A stretch of DNA of 64,000 nucleotides from Deferribacteres bacterium (GTDB lineage: Bacteria; Zhuqueibacterota; Zhuqueibacteria; Zhuqueibacterales; Geothermadaptataceae), in assembly GCA_020633675.1 (NCBI GenBank), contig JACKDE010000001.1, positions 372,001-436,000 of the forward strand, read 5' to 3'. Position numbers and translations under genes: made by a program. The notes below the pieces were generated by a model, which was not told the origin of the DNA, did not search any database, and saw only the letters and a list, made by a program, of their open reading frames with translations. Shown one piece after another: positions 53,018 through 61,788 of this stretch. How positions within the stretch are numbered: the stretch's first letter is position 1; each line of letters starts with the position of its first letter.

Positions 53018-53995
53018 CTATCTGGTTAGCATCATTTTGCGGGTTTTCACTTCCTTGCCGATTTTTAACCGATAGAGGTAAATCCCCGAGCTTACGGGGT
53101 GGCCTGCTGAATTTGTACCATTCCATTTTATTTGCACCTCTCCCGCTGCTTGACGGCTATCTACAAGTGTTTTAATTCTTTCACCTAACAGATTGAAAAT
53201 GTTTAGGCTAACATCAGATGCTCTGCCGACAAAAAATGTCAATGTTGTGCTGGGATTAAAAGGATTTGGATAATTTTGATAAAGCTCAAAATTTACTGGA
53301 TTTTGCGAAAATTCAATGCCTTCATTTTGAATCTTCGTCGAGAGCATGGCAGCCGCCACATTAGCAGCGACCATTTGTGCGCCCTGTGGATCTGGATGCA
53401 CGCCGTCAAAGAAGTGCTGTTGGAACGGAAGCATGAGAGAATAGACATCGATTAGAGGCAGGGCTTTAGCTGACGCCACCGAGTCGATGAGCAGTAGCAC
53501 TTCATTGGTGAGTAGCGAATCATTGAGTCCGAATAAAGGTTGAAAAATCGGTGGTGGCTGGCAGATAAATATTTGTGGCTTGGATGAAAGCTGAGCAAAT
53601 GTATCGATCAAGGCAATATAATCGGGAATGAATTCTTCTTTGAAACTCCAATTCGGGTTTCTGGTATCGTTGCTGCCGAGCATAATAATGACCTTATCCG
53701 GATTGAAGCCAAGGGCGTCCTTGAAACCGAGCGAGTCTGTATCCCAATAGGGAAAGTCGCCCTTTTTGAGCAAAGTTCTTCCTGCCTGACCAAAGTTTCT
53801 GACCTCATAATTCCCGCCAAGGATGCCTGCAAGCTGTGCTGGGTATGAATCGCTATCTGGATTCTCAAGGCCGAATCCTTGAGTAATGCTGTTGCCAACA
53901 CAGGCTATGCGAATGGGAGAGTTTTGTGCACGAACTGGTCCTGTAAACAAAATGAACATGAATGCCAAGATCACTAATAATCTCGACTTAAGCAT
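53018..53995 (-). CDS. SGNH/GDSL-family hydrolase with C-terminal sorting domain
   Basis: 325-aa exported esterase-like enzyme. Signal peptide ~1-23 (GPVRAQ). SGNH blocks: GNSITQGFG with nucleophile Ser (~36), GQAGRTLLKKGD, GSNDTRN (block III) and DGVHPD near 200 with catalytic Asp/His. The last ~90 residues carry NYPNPFNPSTTLTFFVGR and a GIYLYRLKIGKEVKTRKM end, a type IX-like sorting domain. It likely deacetylates or hydrolyses a carbohydrate ester at the cell surface. AAAGGAG precedes the ATG. The methyltransferase gene follows after 46 bp on the same strand and may be co-transcribed. Confidence 0.93.
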   Translation of the reverse strand: MLKSRLLVILAFMFILFTGPVRAQNSPIRIACVGNSITQGFGLENPDSDSYPAQLAGILGGNYEVRNFGQAGRTLLKKGDFPYWDTDSLGFKDALGFNPDKVIIMLGSNDTRNPNWSFKEEFIPDYIALIDTFAQLSSKPQIFICQPPPIFQPLFGLNDSLLTNEVLLLIDSVASAKALPLIDVYSLMLPFQQHFFDGVHPDPQGAQMVAANVAAAMLSTKIQNEGIEFSQNPVNFELYQNYPNPFNPSTTLTFFVGRASDVSLNIFNLLGERIKTLVDSRQAAGEVQIKWNGTNSAGHPVSSGIYLYRLKIGKEVKTRKMMLTR

Positions 53996-54262
53996 AATTG
54001 GCTCCTTTCCTGAAACTTTGAGTAAAGAAAATGAATTGACTGCAAGTTGGCTGCGGTCAATGATTTACCGGACGCCTAAGGAGAATTCAAAAATAATGCC
54101 ATTTTGGTTGGTGTGGTTTAAGTTGTTGAAAATTAATAATTATAGGCTGGATAGTGTTGGGCTGAATAGTGCTAAGGGAAAGATATTAAGAAGGCAGAAA
54201 GTTGATGGTTTTCAGAAATTGCTGTTTTTATGAAAGTTGGATGAGATGAAAATTGCCACCTG

Positions 54263-55786
54263 CTAAATCTTGTACTTCTGCATCTTATACCGCAATGTCG
54301 GGGTGGGGATTTTAAGCAGCCGGGCGGCCTGCGATTTGTTACCACCGGTTTTGTGCAGCGCTTCCTGAATCAGCTCGATTTCGTGGCGCTGGAGCTTTTC
54401 CTCCAGTGACTCATGATGGTGCAGATCGTGCATTTCTCGTCGTTTTCTCTGGAAGGAACGTTTCTGCTCAGGTGGCAGGGCTTTGCGTGTCAGCACTGTC
54501 GCAGCCTGGTCGGTACGCGCCACCAGCCGTTCGATAAAATGCTCGAGCTCACGAATGTTGCCGGGCCAGGGCTGCTGGATAATGAAATCCATCACATCTT
54601 CTGCAATGCTGTGCAGTGCCTTGTTTTGTTTTTGCGCGAATTTGTGCAAAAAATGGTTGGCCAGCAGTGGAATATCTTCTGCCCGCTCTGCCAACGCAGG
54701 AAGCTTGATCGGATAAACATAGAGCCGATAAAAGAAGTCCTCTCGAAAGGTGCCATCTTGAACTAAATTCCATAACGAATTGCTTGAAGCGGCAATGATC
54801 CGTGCATCGATTTTGCAGGTTGTGTTGCTGCCAACCGGACGAAATTCGTTCTCCTGCAGAGCACGCAGGAGTTTGGCTTGCATAGCTATCGGCATCGATG
54901 CAATTTCATCCATGAAAATCGTGCCGTTGTGACCGCTGGCCAGCAAGCCTGTTCGATCATTGATTGCGCCGGTGAAAGCGCCTTTTTTGTGGCCGAAAAG
55001 CTCCGATTCAAACAAGCTTTCTGTTACAGCGCCACAGTCAAAGCCAACAAACTTGCCATTTGCCGTCTCGCTAAACTTGTGGATGGCCCGCGCGACCAAT
55101 TCCTTGCCCGTGCCATTCGGCCCCTCCAGCAAAACACGCACGTTGCTGCGGATTGCATACTCGACTGATTCCAGCATTTCGATGAAGGCTTTGCTTTTGC
55201 CAATCAGGCCAACTGAGTGATATTTTTGCAACAGGGCAGAGCGTGGTATTTTAGGTTCAAAGTAGGCTTGCATCTCCTGCACATCGTGCAGGTGCGGCGC
55301 TGCGAGTGTGATGATCTGCTGCAAAACATGTTGGTCTTGTTGATCGAATCCGCCTTCATGCTTGTTGATCAAAATAAAGGTGCCGAACAGGATGTCCCGA
55401 TGCAGGAGGGGTACACCGATCGCATTGCGGACACCGGCTTTGGGCAGATTGGCGTTATGGAATCGCTCATCCGATTCAGGATTGTCGAGCAGAATCGGCT
55501 GTTTGTTGAGCAAAATCCAGCCGCAGAGCTGCTGGTGCGCTTTGCTGTATTTTTGCGGTGTGTGGTTGCTGCCGGCCCGAAAAATGGTTCGGATGGTTTT
55601 GCGGGTGCCGGGATTGATCATCAACAGCAAGCCGGCTTCGGCGTTACAAAGCGTGCGTGCATGTTCCGTGACCAGCCGAACGATCTCATCAAAATCGGTC
55701 TGGCGGTTGAGCAGATTGGCCAATTCGAGCAGGTTCTCGAGTCGATCAATGGAATTGTCGGAGGAGTGTTGTTCGGCATTCATCAT
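54263..55786 (-). CDS. sigma-54-dependent activator with GAF sensor and Fis HTH
   Basis: 507-aa NtrC/NorR-like enhancer-binding protein. GAF domain ~15-165; AAA+ domain ~190-425 with Walker A GPNGTGKE (222-229, GETGTGKE in most), the sigma-54 contact loop GAFTGA (269-274) and Walker B GTIFMDEIASM; Fis-type HTH at ~465-507 (GGNKSQAARLLKIPTPTLRY). The intact GAFTGA means that it can remodel sigma-54 holoenzyme. The trigger sensed by GAF is unknown. No clear -24/-12 promoter was found nearby, so targets may be elsewhere. It is transcribed leftward after the Ser/Thr kinase gene (72-bp gap). Confidence 0.94.
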   Translation of the reverse strand: MMNAEQHSSDNSIDRLENLLELANLLNRQTDFDEIVRLVTEHARTLCNAEAGLLLMINPGTRKTIRTIFRAGSNHTPQKYSKAHQQLCGWILLNKQPILLDNPESDERFHNANLPKAGVRNAIGVPLLHRDILFGTFILINKHEGGFDQQDQHVLQQIITLAAPHLHDVQEMQAYFEPKIPRSALLQKYHSVGLIGKSKAFIEMLESVEYAIRSNVRVLLEGPNGTGKELVARAIHKFSETANGKFVGFDCGAVTESLFESELFGHKKGAFTGAINDRTGLLASGHNGTIFMDEIASMPIAMQAKLLRALQENEFRPVGSNTTCKIDARIIAASSNSLWNLVQDGTFREDFFYRLYVYPIKLPALAERAEDIPLLANHFLHKFAQKQNKALHSIAEDVMDFIIQQPWPGNIRELEHFIERLVARTDQAATVLTRKALPPEQKRSFQRKRREMHDLHHHESLEEKLQRHEIELIQEALHKTGGNKSQAARLLKIPTPTLRYKMQKYKI

Positions 55787-55858
55787 GTTCAGAAGTGCTT
55801 TGACTATTCAAGTTAAAGTCTGCAAATGGTTTAGTATCTAATTGCCACCAGGATCATT

Positions 55859-58843
55859 CTATTGTCGTAGCGCATCAATGCGTGCCCGCGCGATTTCGAG
55901 CTGTGGCCGCAACTCCGGATCACAATCCCGCCACAGCTCGATGAAGCGTTGATAATGCTCGATGGCCTGTTCCTTGTCGCCGATTTCTTCATAAATTTCA
56001 GCCAGCAGGCGATGCTTTGGCGCGCGATAGGCGATGGCGGGATAGGAGAACGTGCCGATGGTCGACAGCCAGCGAATTGCGTCTTCGTACTGGCCGAGTG
56101 CACGATAGCACCGTGCGCGCAGAAAACGTTCGTAAAGTTGGGCATCGACGAATTGCAAACGAAAATTAGCACACCAATCGAGATTGGGTTGCTCCAGGGT
56201 TTTAATGGCATTTTCAGGCATGCCGGACTGAAAAGAGATAAAAGCTCGTACGCTGGACGCCAAAGCAGAAGCCATTTTTTGTTCAATTTGCGTTAGCTCT
56301 TTGCCAGAAAAATGCTCTTGAAATTTTGCAAGAGAATCGGCGTGAAGGTTTGCAGTTTCTATATCTTTTAGTTCACAAAACAACAAACCAAGCGCGTAAT
56401 TTCTACGGATGAACGCCATCGATTGATCCGGATCAGCATATACGCCGCTTTTAGGAATCCATGCACGAGTGGCCTGCCAATATCGAATGTTCTGAATCTG
56501 TTTGCGAATCATAGCCTCTGTGGCATCTGCATAGGGGATCAGCAGGTAGAGTGCTTTTTCATCGATTGGATAGTCATCAAAAAAAGATTCAGCGATTTTC
56601 ATTTCCTTAAGCGCCGCCGTTCTCTGCCCACGAGACATCGCGAAATAAGCACTTACTTGCGCTCCGCGCGCCTGCCAAATATCCGAATTACCTGATCTTT
56701 TTAAAAGCGAAGCCACTGCTTCATGATCTTCAGGATTTGCAGTGCTCATTGCAATGGACCGGCTTAAAAACCAGGCACTGGTCGCAGAGTGCTTTTGCAG
56801 CTCTTGCAGTATTTTCTGTTTTGTGGCAACATCGCCTTCAATAAAAGCTAAGCGGCGTCGTTCAAATGGCGCCCAGGATCCGTTAGGCGATAATTGCAAA
56901 CGCATTTTGGAGAACTTTATGATGTTTTGGATGTCACCGTTGCGCTCTGCCATGCTCGCTAAATAGGCAAGATAGAGTGCATTATCTGGCCCAAGTTCAT
57001 AACAGCGGTTAGCGGCCATTTGCATTATCTCAATTGGCTCGCCAAGACGGGGGCCATAAAATTCGAGTGCTTCAAAGTAGATGGACCAGACTTCCAGCTC
57101 ACCTGGATAAAGTGTCAGAATTTGCCTGCACAGAGCAATGGTTTTTTTAAAATTTCTCGTGACGACATAGTTGTACAGTGCTTCGAATAGCAGCTGCTCG
57201 CGGATACTCAATTGACTGCTATATTGCATGGCTTTTTCAAGCAGAAAAGCACGATCAATTGACGGGCCCTGGTAACCGGATGTGCGAGCAAGCCGAAAAT
57301 AGGCTAATGCAAAAGTCGAATCGTGAGCGATGGCCTGTTGAAAATATTCCATCGCCTTGGTGTATTCTTCCGAACGCAATCGCGCTTCACCCGCAAGGTA
57401 GGCTTTCAATGCAGTGGCAGATTGCGTGGTGCGCCGTGCCAATTGTTGCACCGGACTACCTGATGTGTCGCTGCTGAACACCAATAATTGCCGGCCGAGA
57501 TCATCGATCAGTTGGTACAGATCGTCCGAAACGCCGGTCTGGCTTTCTGCTGAGGCCAGCACGCCATGGCCGGTACGATGCAGCGAAGCCGTGAAGCGCA
57601 TTTTGCCGCCGATATCGTAAATATTGCCGCGCACAAAATATTCCGCTCCCAATGTATTGGCCACCGCTTCAATTGCGCCTGGATCATTCAGGTCAGTCTG
57701 GTTGTGTCGGATTTGGTTGAACACCACGGCCGGATCGATGCGCCGCAGCTCGCCTGCACCATCGAATTTCATGCTGAGCAGATCGATCATGCCCTCGCGC
57801 AGGTAGGCGAGGCTGTCGCTGCCGTGCAGCGCAAACGGCAAAACCATGACGCTGTTCTGGTGAATTGTCGATTCTGGAGCTATCCCATCATTGTTGCCGA
57901 GACGCCAACTTACCGTCGCCACAACTGCCAGGAGTACAAGCAATAATGTCGTCAATAATGCCCGGAGCGGGCGCGCTTTCTGGCTTGTGGTGCCGCGTTT
58001 GGCCGGGCGAACCACGCCGGATAAATGTGCTTTTTCACTTTGCAGAGACTGTAATGCCGTCAAATCATCCAGGCGATCATCGGGATGTTTCGCCAGCAAT
58101 CCCTGAACCAGCTCGACCAGTAGCAGCGGCAAATCCGGGCGCAGGCTTGAGATGCCCGGCGGCACTGCGTTGACAATCTGATACATCACCGCCTGATCGT
58201 ATTCAGCATCGAAGGGCCGCCGTCCGGCAAGCATTTCGTAGAGAATAACACCGAGTGACCACAAATCGGTGCGGTGGTCAACTGGATCACCTTTGACCTG
58301 CTCCGGCGACATGTAGGCAGCTGTGCCTAAGGTTGAACCGGTTTTGGTGATCGTCTGCTGGCTGCGCAATTTGGCGATGCCAAAGTCGAGAATTTTGACT
58401 TCGCCACGCTCGGTGATGATGATATTCGACGGCTTGATGTCGCGGTGGATGATGCCCGCTTCATGCGCTCGCGCCAGTCCGGCTGCGATCTGGCTGGTGA
58501 TATCGATGACCTTTTCGATTGGTAGAGACGCAAAATCTTGCGTCTCTATGAGATCCTGCAGCGTCTGGCCATCGTAACAGGCCATCACGATAAAAAGCTG
58601 GCCATCGCTGGTTTGGTCGATTTGATGGATGGTGCAGATGTTTTGGTGATCGAGGGCAGAAGCGGCTTGTGCTTCGGCGGTGAAGCGGGCTTTGGCTTCG
58701 TCGTCGGTGAGCAAATGCGGTGGCAAAAATTTCAGCGCAACGGTGCGGTGCAAGCGGGTGTCTTCGGCTTTGTAGACAATGCCCATGCCACCGTGGCCGA
58801 GCTCATCGAGAATTTTGTAATGCGAGATGGTTTTGCCAATCAT
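55859..58843 (-). CDS. Ser/Thr protein kinase with FlgO/TolB-like domain and TPR repeats
   Basis: About 994-aa membrane kinase. The N-terminal kinase (~1-265) is complete: GHGGMGIVYKAED P-loop, VALK lysine (~38), HRDIKPSN catalytic loop and DFGIAK. A transmembrane helix follows (~282-302, LLTTLLLVLLAVVATVSW). A TolB-N/FlgO-like module (SVMVLPFALHGSDSLAYLRE) and a ~600-residue TPR array lie outside the membrane. This layout is common in Acidobacteria and related phyla. ATG 58843 is preferred; a GTG two codons earlier is possible. It sits upstream of the sigma-54 activator gene and could phosphorylate it, which is inference. Confidence 0.93.
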   Translation of the reverse strand: MIGKTISHYKILDELGHGGMGIVYKAEDTRLHRTVALKFLPPHLLTDDEAKARFTAEAQAASALDHQNICTIHQIDQTSDGQLFIVMACYDGQTLQDLIETQDFASLPIEKVIDITSQIAAGLARAHEAGIIHRDIKPSNIIITERGEVKILDFGIAKLRSQQTITKTGSTLGTAAYMSPEQVKGDPVDHRTDLWSLGVILYEMLAGRRPFDAEYDQAVMYQIVNAVPPGISSLRPDLPLLLVELVQGLLAKHPDDRLDDLTALQSLQSEKAHLSGVVRPAKRGTTSQKARPLRALLTTLLLVLLAVVATVSWRLGNNDGIAPESTIHQNSVMVLPFALHGSDSLAYLREGMIDLLSMKFDGAGELRRIDPAVVFNQIRHNQTDLNDPGAIEAVANTLGAEYFVRGNIYDIGGKMRFTASLHRTGHGVLASAESQTGVSDDLYQLIDDLGRQLLVFSSDTSGSPVQQLARRTTQSATALKAYLAGEARLRSEEYTKAMEYFQQAIAHDSTFALAYFRLARTSGYQGPSIDRAFLLEKAMQYSSQLSIREQLLFEALYNYVVTRNFKKTIALCRQILTLYPGELEVWSIYFEALEFYGPRLGEPIEIMQMAANRCYELGPDNALYLAYLASMAERNGDIQNIIKFSKMRLQLSPNGSWAPFERRRLAFIEGDVATKQKILQELQKHSATSAWFLSRSIAMSTANPEDHEAVASLLKRSGNSDIWQARGAQVSAYFAMSRGQRTAALKEMKIAESFFDDYPIDEKALYLLIPYADATEAMIRKQIQNIRYWQATRAWIPKSGVYADPDQSMAFIRRNYALGLLFCELKDIETANLHADSLAKFQEHFSGKELTQIEQKMASALASSVRAFISFQSGMPENAIKTLEQPNLDWCANFRLQFVDAQLYERFLRARCYRALGQYEDAIRWLSTIGTFSYPAIAYRAPKHRLLAEIYEEIGDKEQAIEHYQRFIELWRDCDPELRPQLEIARARIDALRQ

Positions 58844-59071
58844 GCGCACATTCTCATCGCAAATTCAGATGAAATTTCGCAGTTCCCCATGCTGTAAATT
58901 CATAACAAGATTGAAATTAGGGCCCGCCATTTCAACAGATAGGTTTTCCCCACACTTTTGAAAAAGGCATTTCCGCGTGGGACTGCGGCTGGTTTTATTT
59001 GTGAAAATAGAATCTTTTCTCTTTCTTGAAAGGAAAATTGCACAAAATTTTTTTGAAAATAGGTTAGAGAA

Positions 59072-60118
59072 ATGAAAGCAATTGTATTCACGGGCAAAGA
59101 AAAGGTATCGTGTGAGCGTGTGCCGGATCCGCGTATTGAGCAGTCGACAGATGTGCTGGTACAAGTTGAACTGGCAGGCATTTGCGGCTCGGATTTGCAT
59201 GTCTATTTTGCACGCGAGCAGGGCCTGGATCACGGTACCGTGATGGGGCACGAGTTTGTTGGGCGCGTGCTGGAAGCTGGAAAGGATGTCCTGCAGTTTC
59301 GAAAGGGCGATTTGGTGATGTGCCCGTTTACAACGAGTTGTGGTAACTGCTTTTATTGCAGAATTGGCCTGACCAGTCGCTGCGAACGTGGCCAGCTTTT
59401 CGGCTGGGTGGAAGGCGATGCTGGCTTGCATGGCGGACAGGCTGAACTGGTGCGCGTGCCGCTCGCGGACACCACGCTTGTGCATCTGCCGGAAGATGTC
59501 AGCCCGCTGGAGGGGCTTTTGCTCGGCGATATTTTGTCGACTGGCTATTTTGCCGCGAAAAATTCGGATATGCGCCCTGGCATCGCTTGTGCGGTGGTCG
59601 GTTGCGGCCCAGTCGGTTTGATGGCGATTGCCAGCGCAATTGAACTCGGCGCCCGGCGGGTTTTTGCGATCGACCGCATCCCGGAGCGGTTGCAGTTAGC
59701 GCAAAAGTTTGGTGCCGAGCCGATTGATTTCGCTGAGAACGACGCGGTTGCGCTGGTGCGCGAGGCTACGGATGGCCGTGGCGCCGATGCCGTACTGGAA
59801 GTGGTTGGCAGCGCTTCGGCGTCGCAGATGGCGTACAAACTTGTACGACCGGGAGGCGTGATTTCTGTAGTTGGTGTGCACACCGAGCCAACGTTTGCTT
59901 TTTCTCCGGAAGCAGCTTACAATAAAAATTTGACCTATAAAATCGGCCGCTGCCCGGCACGGCATCTCATGGGGCAGCTTGTGCCGGTTGTGCAAAAACG
60001 CCGCTTTGATTTTGTCAGTATCATTTCTCACCAAATGCCACTGGATGACGGTAAAATAGGCTATCGGATTTTTGCAAACAAAGAAGATGGATGTACCAAA
60101 GTTGTCTTAAAACCGTGA
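59072..60118 (+). CDS. zinc-dependent alcohol dehydrogenase (MDR family)
   Basis: 348-aa medium-chain dehydrogenase. The GroES-like N-terminal half has the catalytic zinc site (ICGSDLHV Cys, GHEFVG His-Glu) and the four-Cys structural zinc loop CGNCFYCRIGLTSRC (~91-105). The Rossmann half has VVGCGPVGLMAIASA (~175-189). The pattern resembles threonine/sorbitol dehydrogenases and glutathione-independent formaldehyde dehydrogenases; the exact alcohol is not determinable. It is divergent from the kinase gene, with ~225 bp between. Confidence 0.93.
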   Translation: MKAIVFTGKEKVSCERVPDPRIEQSTDVLVQVELAGICGSDLHVYFAREQGLDHGTVMGHEFVGRVLEAGKDVLQFRKGDLVMCPFTTSCGNCFYCRIGLTSRCERGQLFGWVEGDAGLHGGQAELVRVPLADTTLVHLPEDVSPLEGLLLGDILSTGYFAAKNSDMRPGIACAVVGCGPVGLMAIASAIELGARRVFAIDRIPERLQLAQKFGAEPIDFAENDAVALVREATDGRGADAVLEVVGSASASQMAYKLVRPGGVISVVGVHTEPTFAFSPEAAYNKNLTYKIGRCPARHLMGQLVPVVQKRRFDFVSIISHQMPLDDGKIGYRIFANKEDGCTKVVLKP

Positions 60119-60177
60119 GAAATTGCATCTGGCAAGGCAAGAGAAATATCTTGATTTTAAGGAGCGCGGTTAATATA

Positions 60178-60193
60178 TTTGACGTCCGTCAAA
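60178..60193. promoter_or_regulatory. perfect 7-bp-arm palindrome, TetR-like operator candidate
   Basis: TTTGACG-TC-CGTCAAA at 60178-60193. Its size and spacing fit TetR-family operators. It lies directly before a 44-codon open frame and about 60 bp after the alcohol dehydrogenase gene. No TetR regulator is in the window. Confidence 0.4.
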
Positions 60194-60328
60194 ATGGATC
60201 AAAATTTAAAAGAAATAAGGATTGAAATGGAATGCTTGCTCATGAAACGAACCGATGAGCTGCTTGTGAGAGCTTCGCTAGCTGACTGCGCGAAAGCTTT
60301 ATTTCATTTCAAAAACTCCGAAAAATAA
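60194..60328 (+). CDS. possible small protein, 44 or 33 aa
   Basis: A short open frame begins ATG at 60194 (MDQNLKEIRIEMECLL..., 44 aa) or, more likely for translation, at the second ATG 60227, which has AAGGA five bases upstream (33 aa, MECLLMKRTDELLV...). It ends at a TAA just 4 bp before a strong terminator hairpin, and a palindrome precedes it, giving a compact transcription unit. The product is charged and helical with two Cys residues; no function is recognised. It could equally be a small RNA. Confidence 0.4.
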   Translation: MDQNLKEIRIEMECLLMKRTDELLVRASLADCAKALFHFKNSEK

Positions 60329-60332
60329 AAAT

Positions 60333-60359
60333 GCACCTGTACGAGGTGCTTTTTTGTTT
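60333..60359 (+). terminator. strong rho-independent terminator
   Basis: GCACCT (60333-60338), loop GTACG, AGGTGC (60344-60349), followed by TTTTTTGTTT. It closes the short unit containing the small open frame and separates it from the zinc-ribbon gene. Confidence 0.85.
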
Positions 60360-60407
60360 CAGCGCATCTGGATTTGCTGAAACGCCAACAGACGAGAGGA
60401 GATCGTA

Positions 60408-61136
60408 TTGAGAGAGGCGATTAAGAACTTGCTTCATATCCAGCAGCTCGATATCAAGCTGGATCAGATTGAGCGCGACAAGGGTGATTTGCCTGCGCGG
60501 GTTGAAACTTTGAAAAACAATCTTACTCAAACGCAAGAAGACGCAGATCAAGTCAAGTCGGAGTGGGATGCATTTGAACGTGAAAAACGTCAATTGGAAA
60601 ATGATATTACCAAAATGCAGGAACAGAAAAAGCACAACGAAGAAAAGCTTTATGCTGTGACAACAAATAAAGAATATGATGCGGTTACCCTGGAAATCGA
60701 AACCGTGATCAAAGGCATTGACGAAGCGGAAACCGGTGTGCTCGAACTGATCGAAAAAATCGATGCGCAGAAACAAAAACATGAAGACATTGTCACCCAG
60801 CTCGAAGAAATGCAGGCCTCCTATCAAACGCAATCCCAGGATTTGCAGAAAAAGATCGAACTGAACGCTGACAAGGAAAGTCAACTCAAATCTGAACGCA
60901 AAGAAATCGCCGCACACGTGCCAGCCCAGCATCTGCGGCACTATGAGCGTGTGCGCAATAACAAAGGCGGCACAACTTTGGTCGCTGTTGTGCGCGGCGC
61001 GTGCGGGGGCTGTTACACACAAATTCCTCCGCAGCGAGTGATGGAAGTTCGTGACCAAGACAAAATCATCGCCTGTGAAAGCTGCGGCCGCATTCTTTAT
61101 TGGCAAGAGGAAGAGGACAGCGTTCCGGCTGCGTAA
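60408..61136 (+). CDS. coiled-coil C4 zinc-ribbon protein (CT398/CdsZ-like)
   Basis: 242-aa protein. Residues ~5-180 form a long antiparallel coiled coil (charged heptads, for example KSEWDAFEREKRQLENDI). The C-terminal zinc ribbon has CGGCY and CESCG (~203-228) with VVRGACGGCYTQIPPQ, matching the COG1579/CT398 family. The chlamydial member interacts with sigma-54 and secretion proteins; here the role is unknown. The start is TTG 60408 with AGGAG seven bases upstream. It often lies near genes for Nif3/YbgI and rnpB; rnpB follows here. Confidence 0.9.
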   Translation: MREAIKNLLHIQQLDIKLDQIERDKGDLPARVETLKNNLTQTQEDADQVKSEWDAFEREKRQLENDITKMQEQKKHNEEKLYAVTTNKEYDAVTLEIETVIKGIDEAETGVLELIEKIDAQKQKHEDIVTQLEEMQASYQTQSQDLQKKIELNADKESQLKSERKEIAAHVPAQHLRHYERVRNNKGGTTLVAVVRGACGGCYTQIPPQRVMEVRDQDKIIACESCGRILYWQEEEDSVPAA

Positions 61137-61320
61137 AGCAGTGCATTGGAAGCTGAGAAACAAATACTGGGCTGCCTTGAAAGCTCTTTGAGACTGCCGG
61201 AAAATTGTTTTTTGTCCTTCTGAGCATCTCGATCATTTTTTCGACAGTCTTTTTACCGTCTACATGCGCGTTTCATGAATTATTTCGTTAATTAACAATA
61301 ATTACTATATATCAAAATTT

Positions 61321-61753
61321 CCAGAGCAGGCTGGACGGCCGCCTTCGTTCCGGGCCATGTGTCCGAAATGAGGGAGGAAAGTCCGAACTCCAAAGGGCAG
61401 AGCGGTCGCTAACAGCGACCCCGAGTGATCGGGGGAAAGTGCCACAGAAAACAGACTACCTCGTGTCCGATTCGTCGGGGCGGGGAAAAGTTGCAATGGT
61501 GGGGTAAGAGCCCACCGCTCGCCGTGGTGACATGGGAGGCATGGTAAACCCCGCTCGGAGCAAGACCAAATAGGTGTCGTTTTCCCGAGTTTTCGGGAAA
61601 AAGGGTAGCCCGCCCAATCTCGCTTGCGAGGACGAAACGGGTAGGTCGCTCGAGCCTGGTGGCAACATCCGGCCCAGATAAATGGTCGTCACCTTGTTGT
61701 GGCGCTCCGGCGTCGCTGCAAGGCACAGAATTCGGCTTACAGGCTTGCTCTGG
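61321..61753 (+). ncRNA. rnpB: RNase P RNA, bacterial class A
   Basis: Catalytic RNA of RNase P, which matures tRNA 5' ends. P1 pairs CCAGAGCA (61321-61328) with TGCTCTGG (61746-61753). The conserved core is present: GAGGAAAGTCCGAACTCC near 61370, CCACAGAAA near 61443, a GGTAAACCCC stretch near 61543, AGCAAGACCAAATAG near 61559, AGATAAATGGTCGTC near 61677 and ACAGAATTCGGCTTAC near 61726. At about 433 nt it is slightly longer than the E. coli RNA (377 nt), mainly from extra sequence around 61575-61660. A T-rich run follows and should terminate transcription. It lies just before recJ in the same direction. Confidence 0.96.
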
Positions 61754-61769
61754 AATTTTTGTTTTTTTG
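61754..61769 (+). terminator. T-tract after rnpB
   Basis: The rnpB P1 stem is followed by AATTTTTGTTTTTTT. With the P1 stem this works as an intrinsic terminator before the recJ start at 61789. Confidence 0.55.
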
Positions 61770-61788
61770 ATAAGGAGCCTGTTTCACG

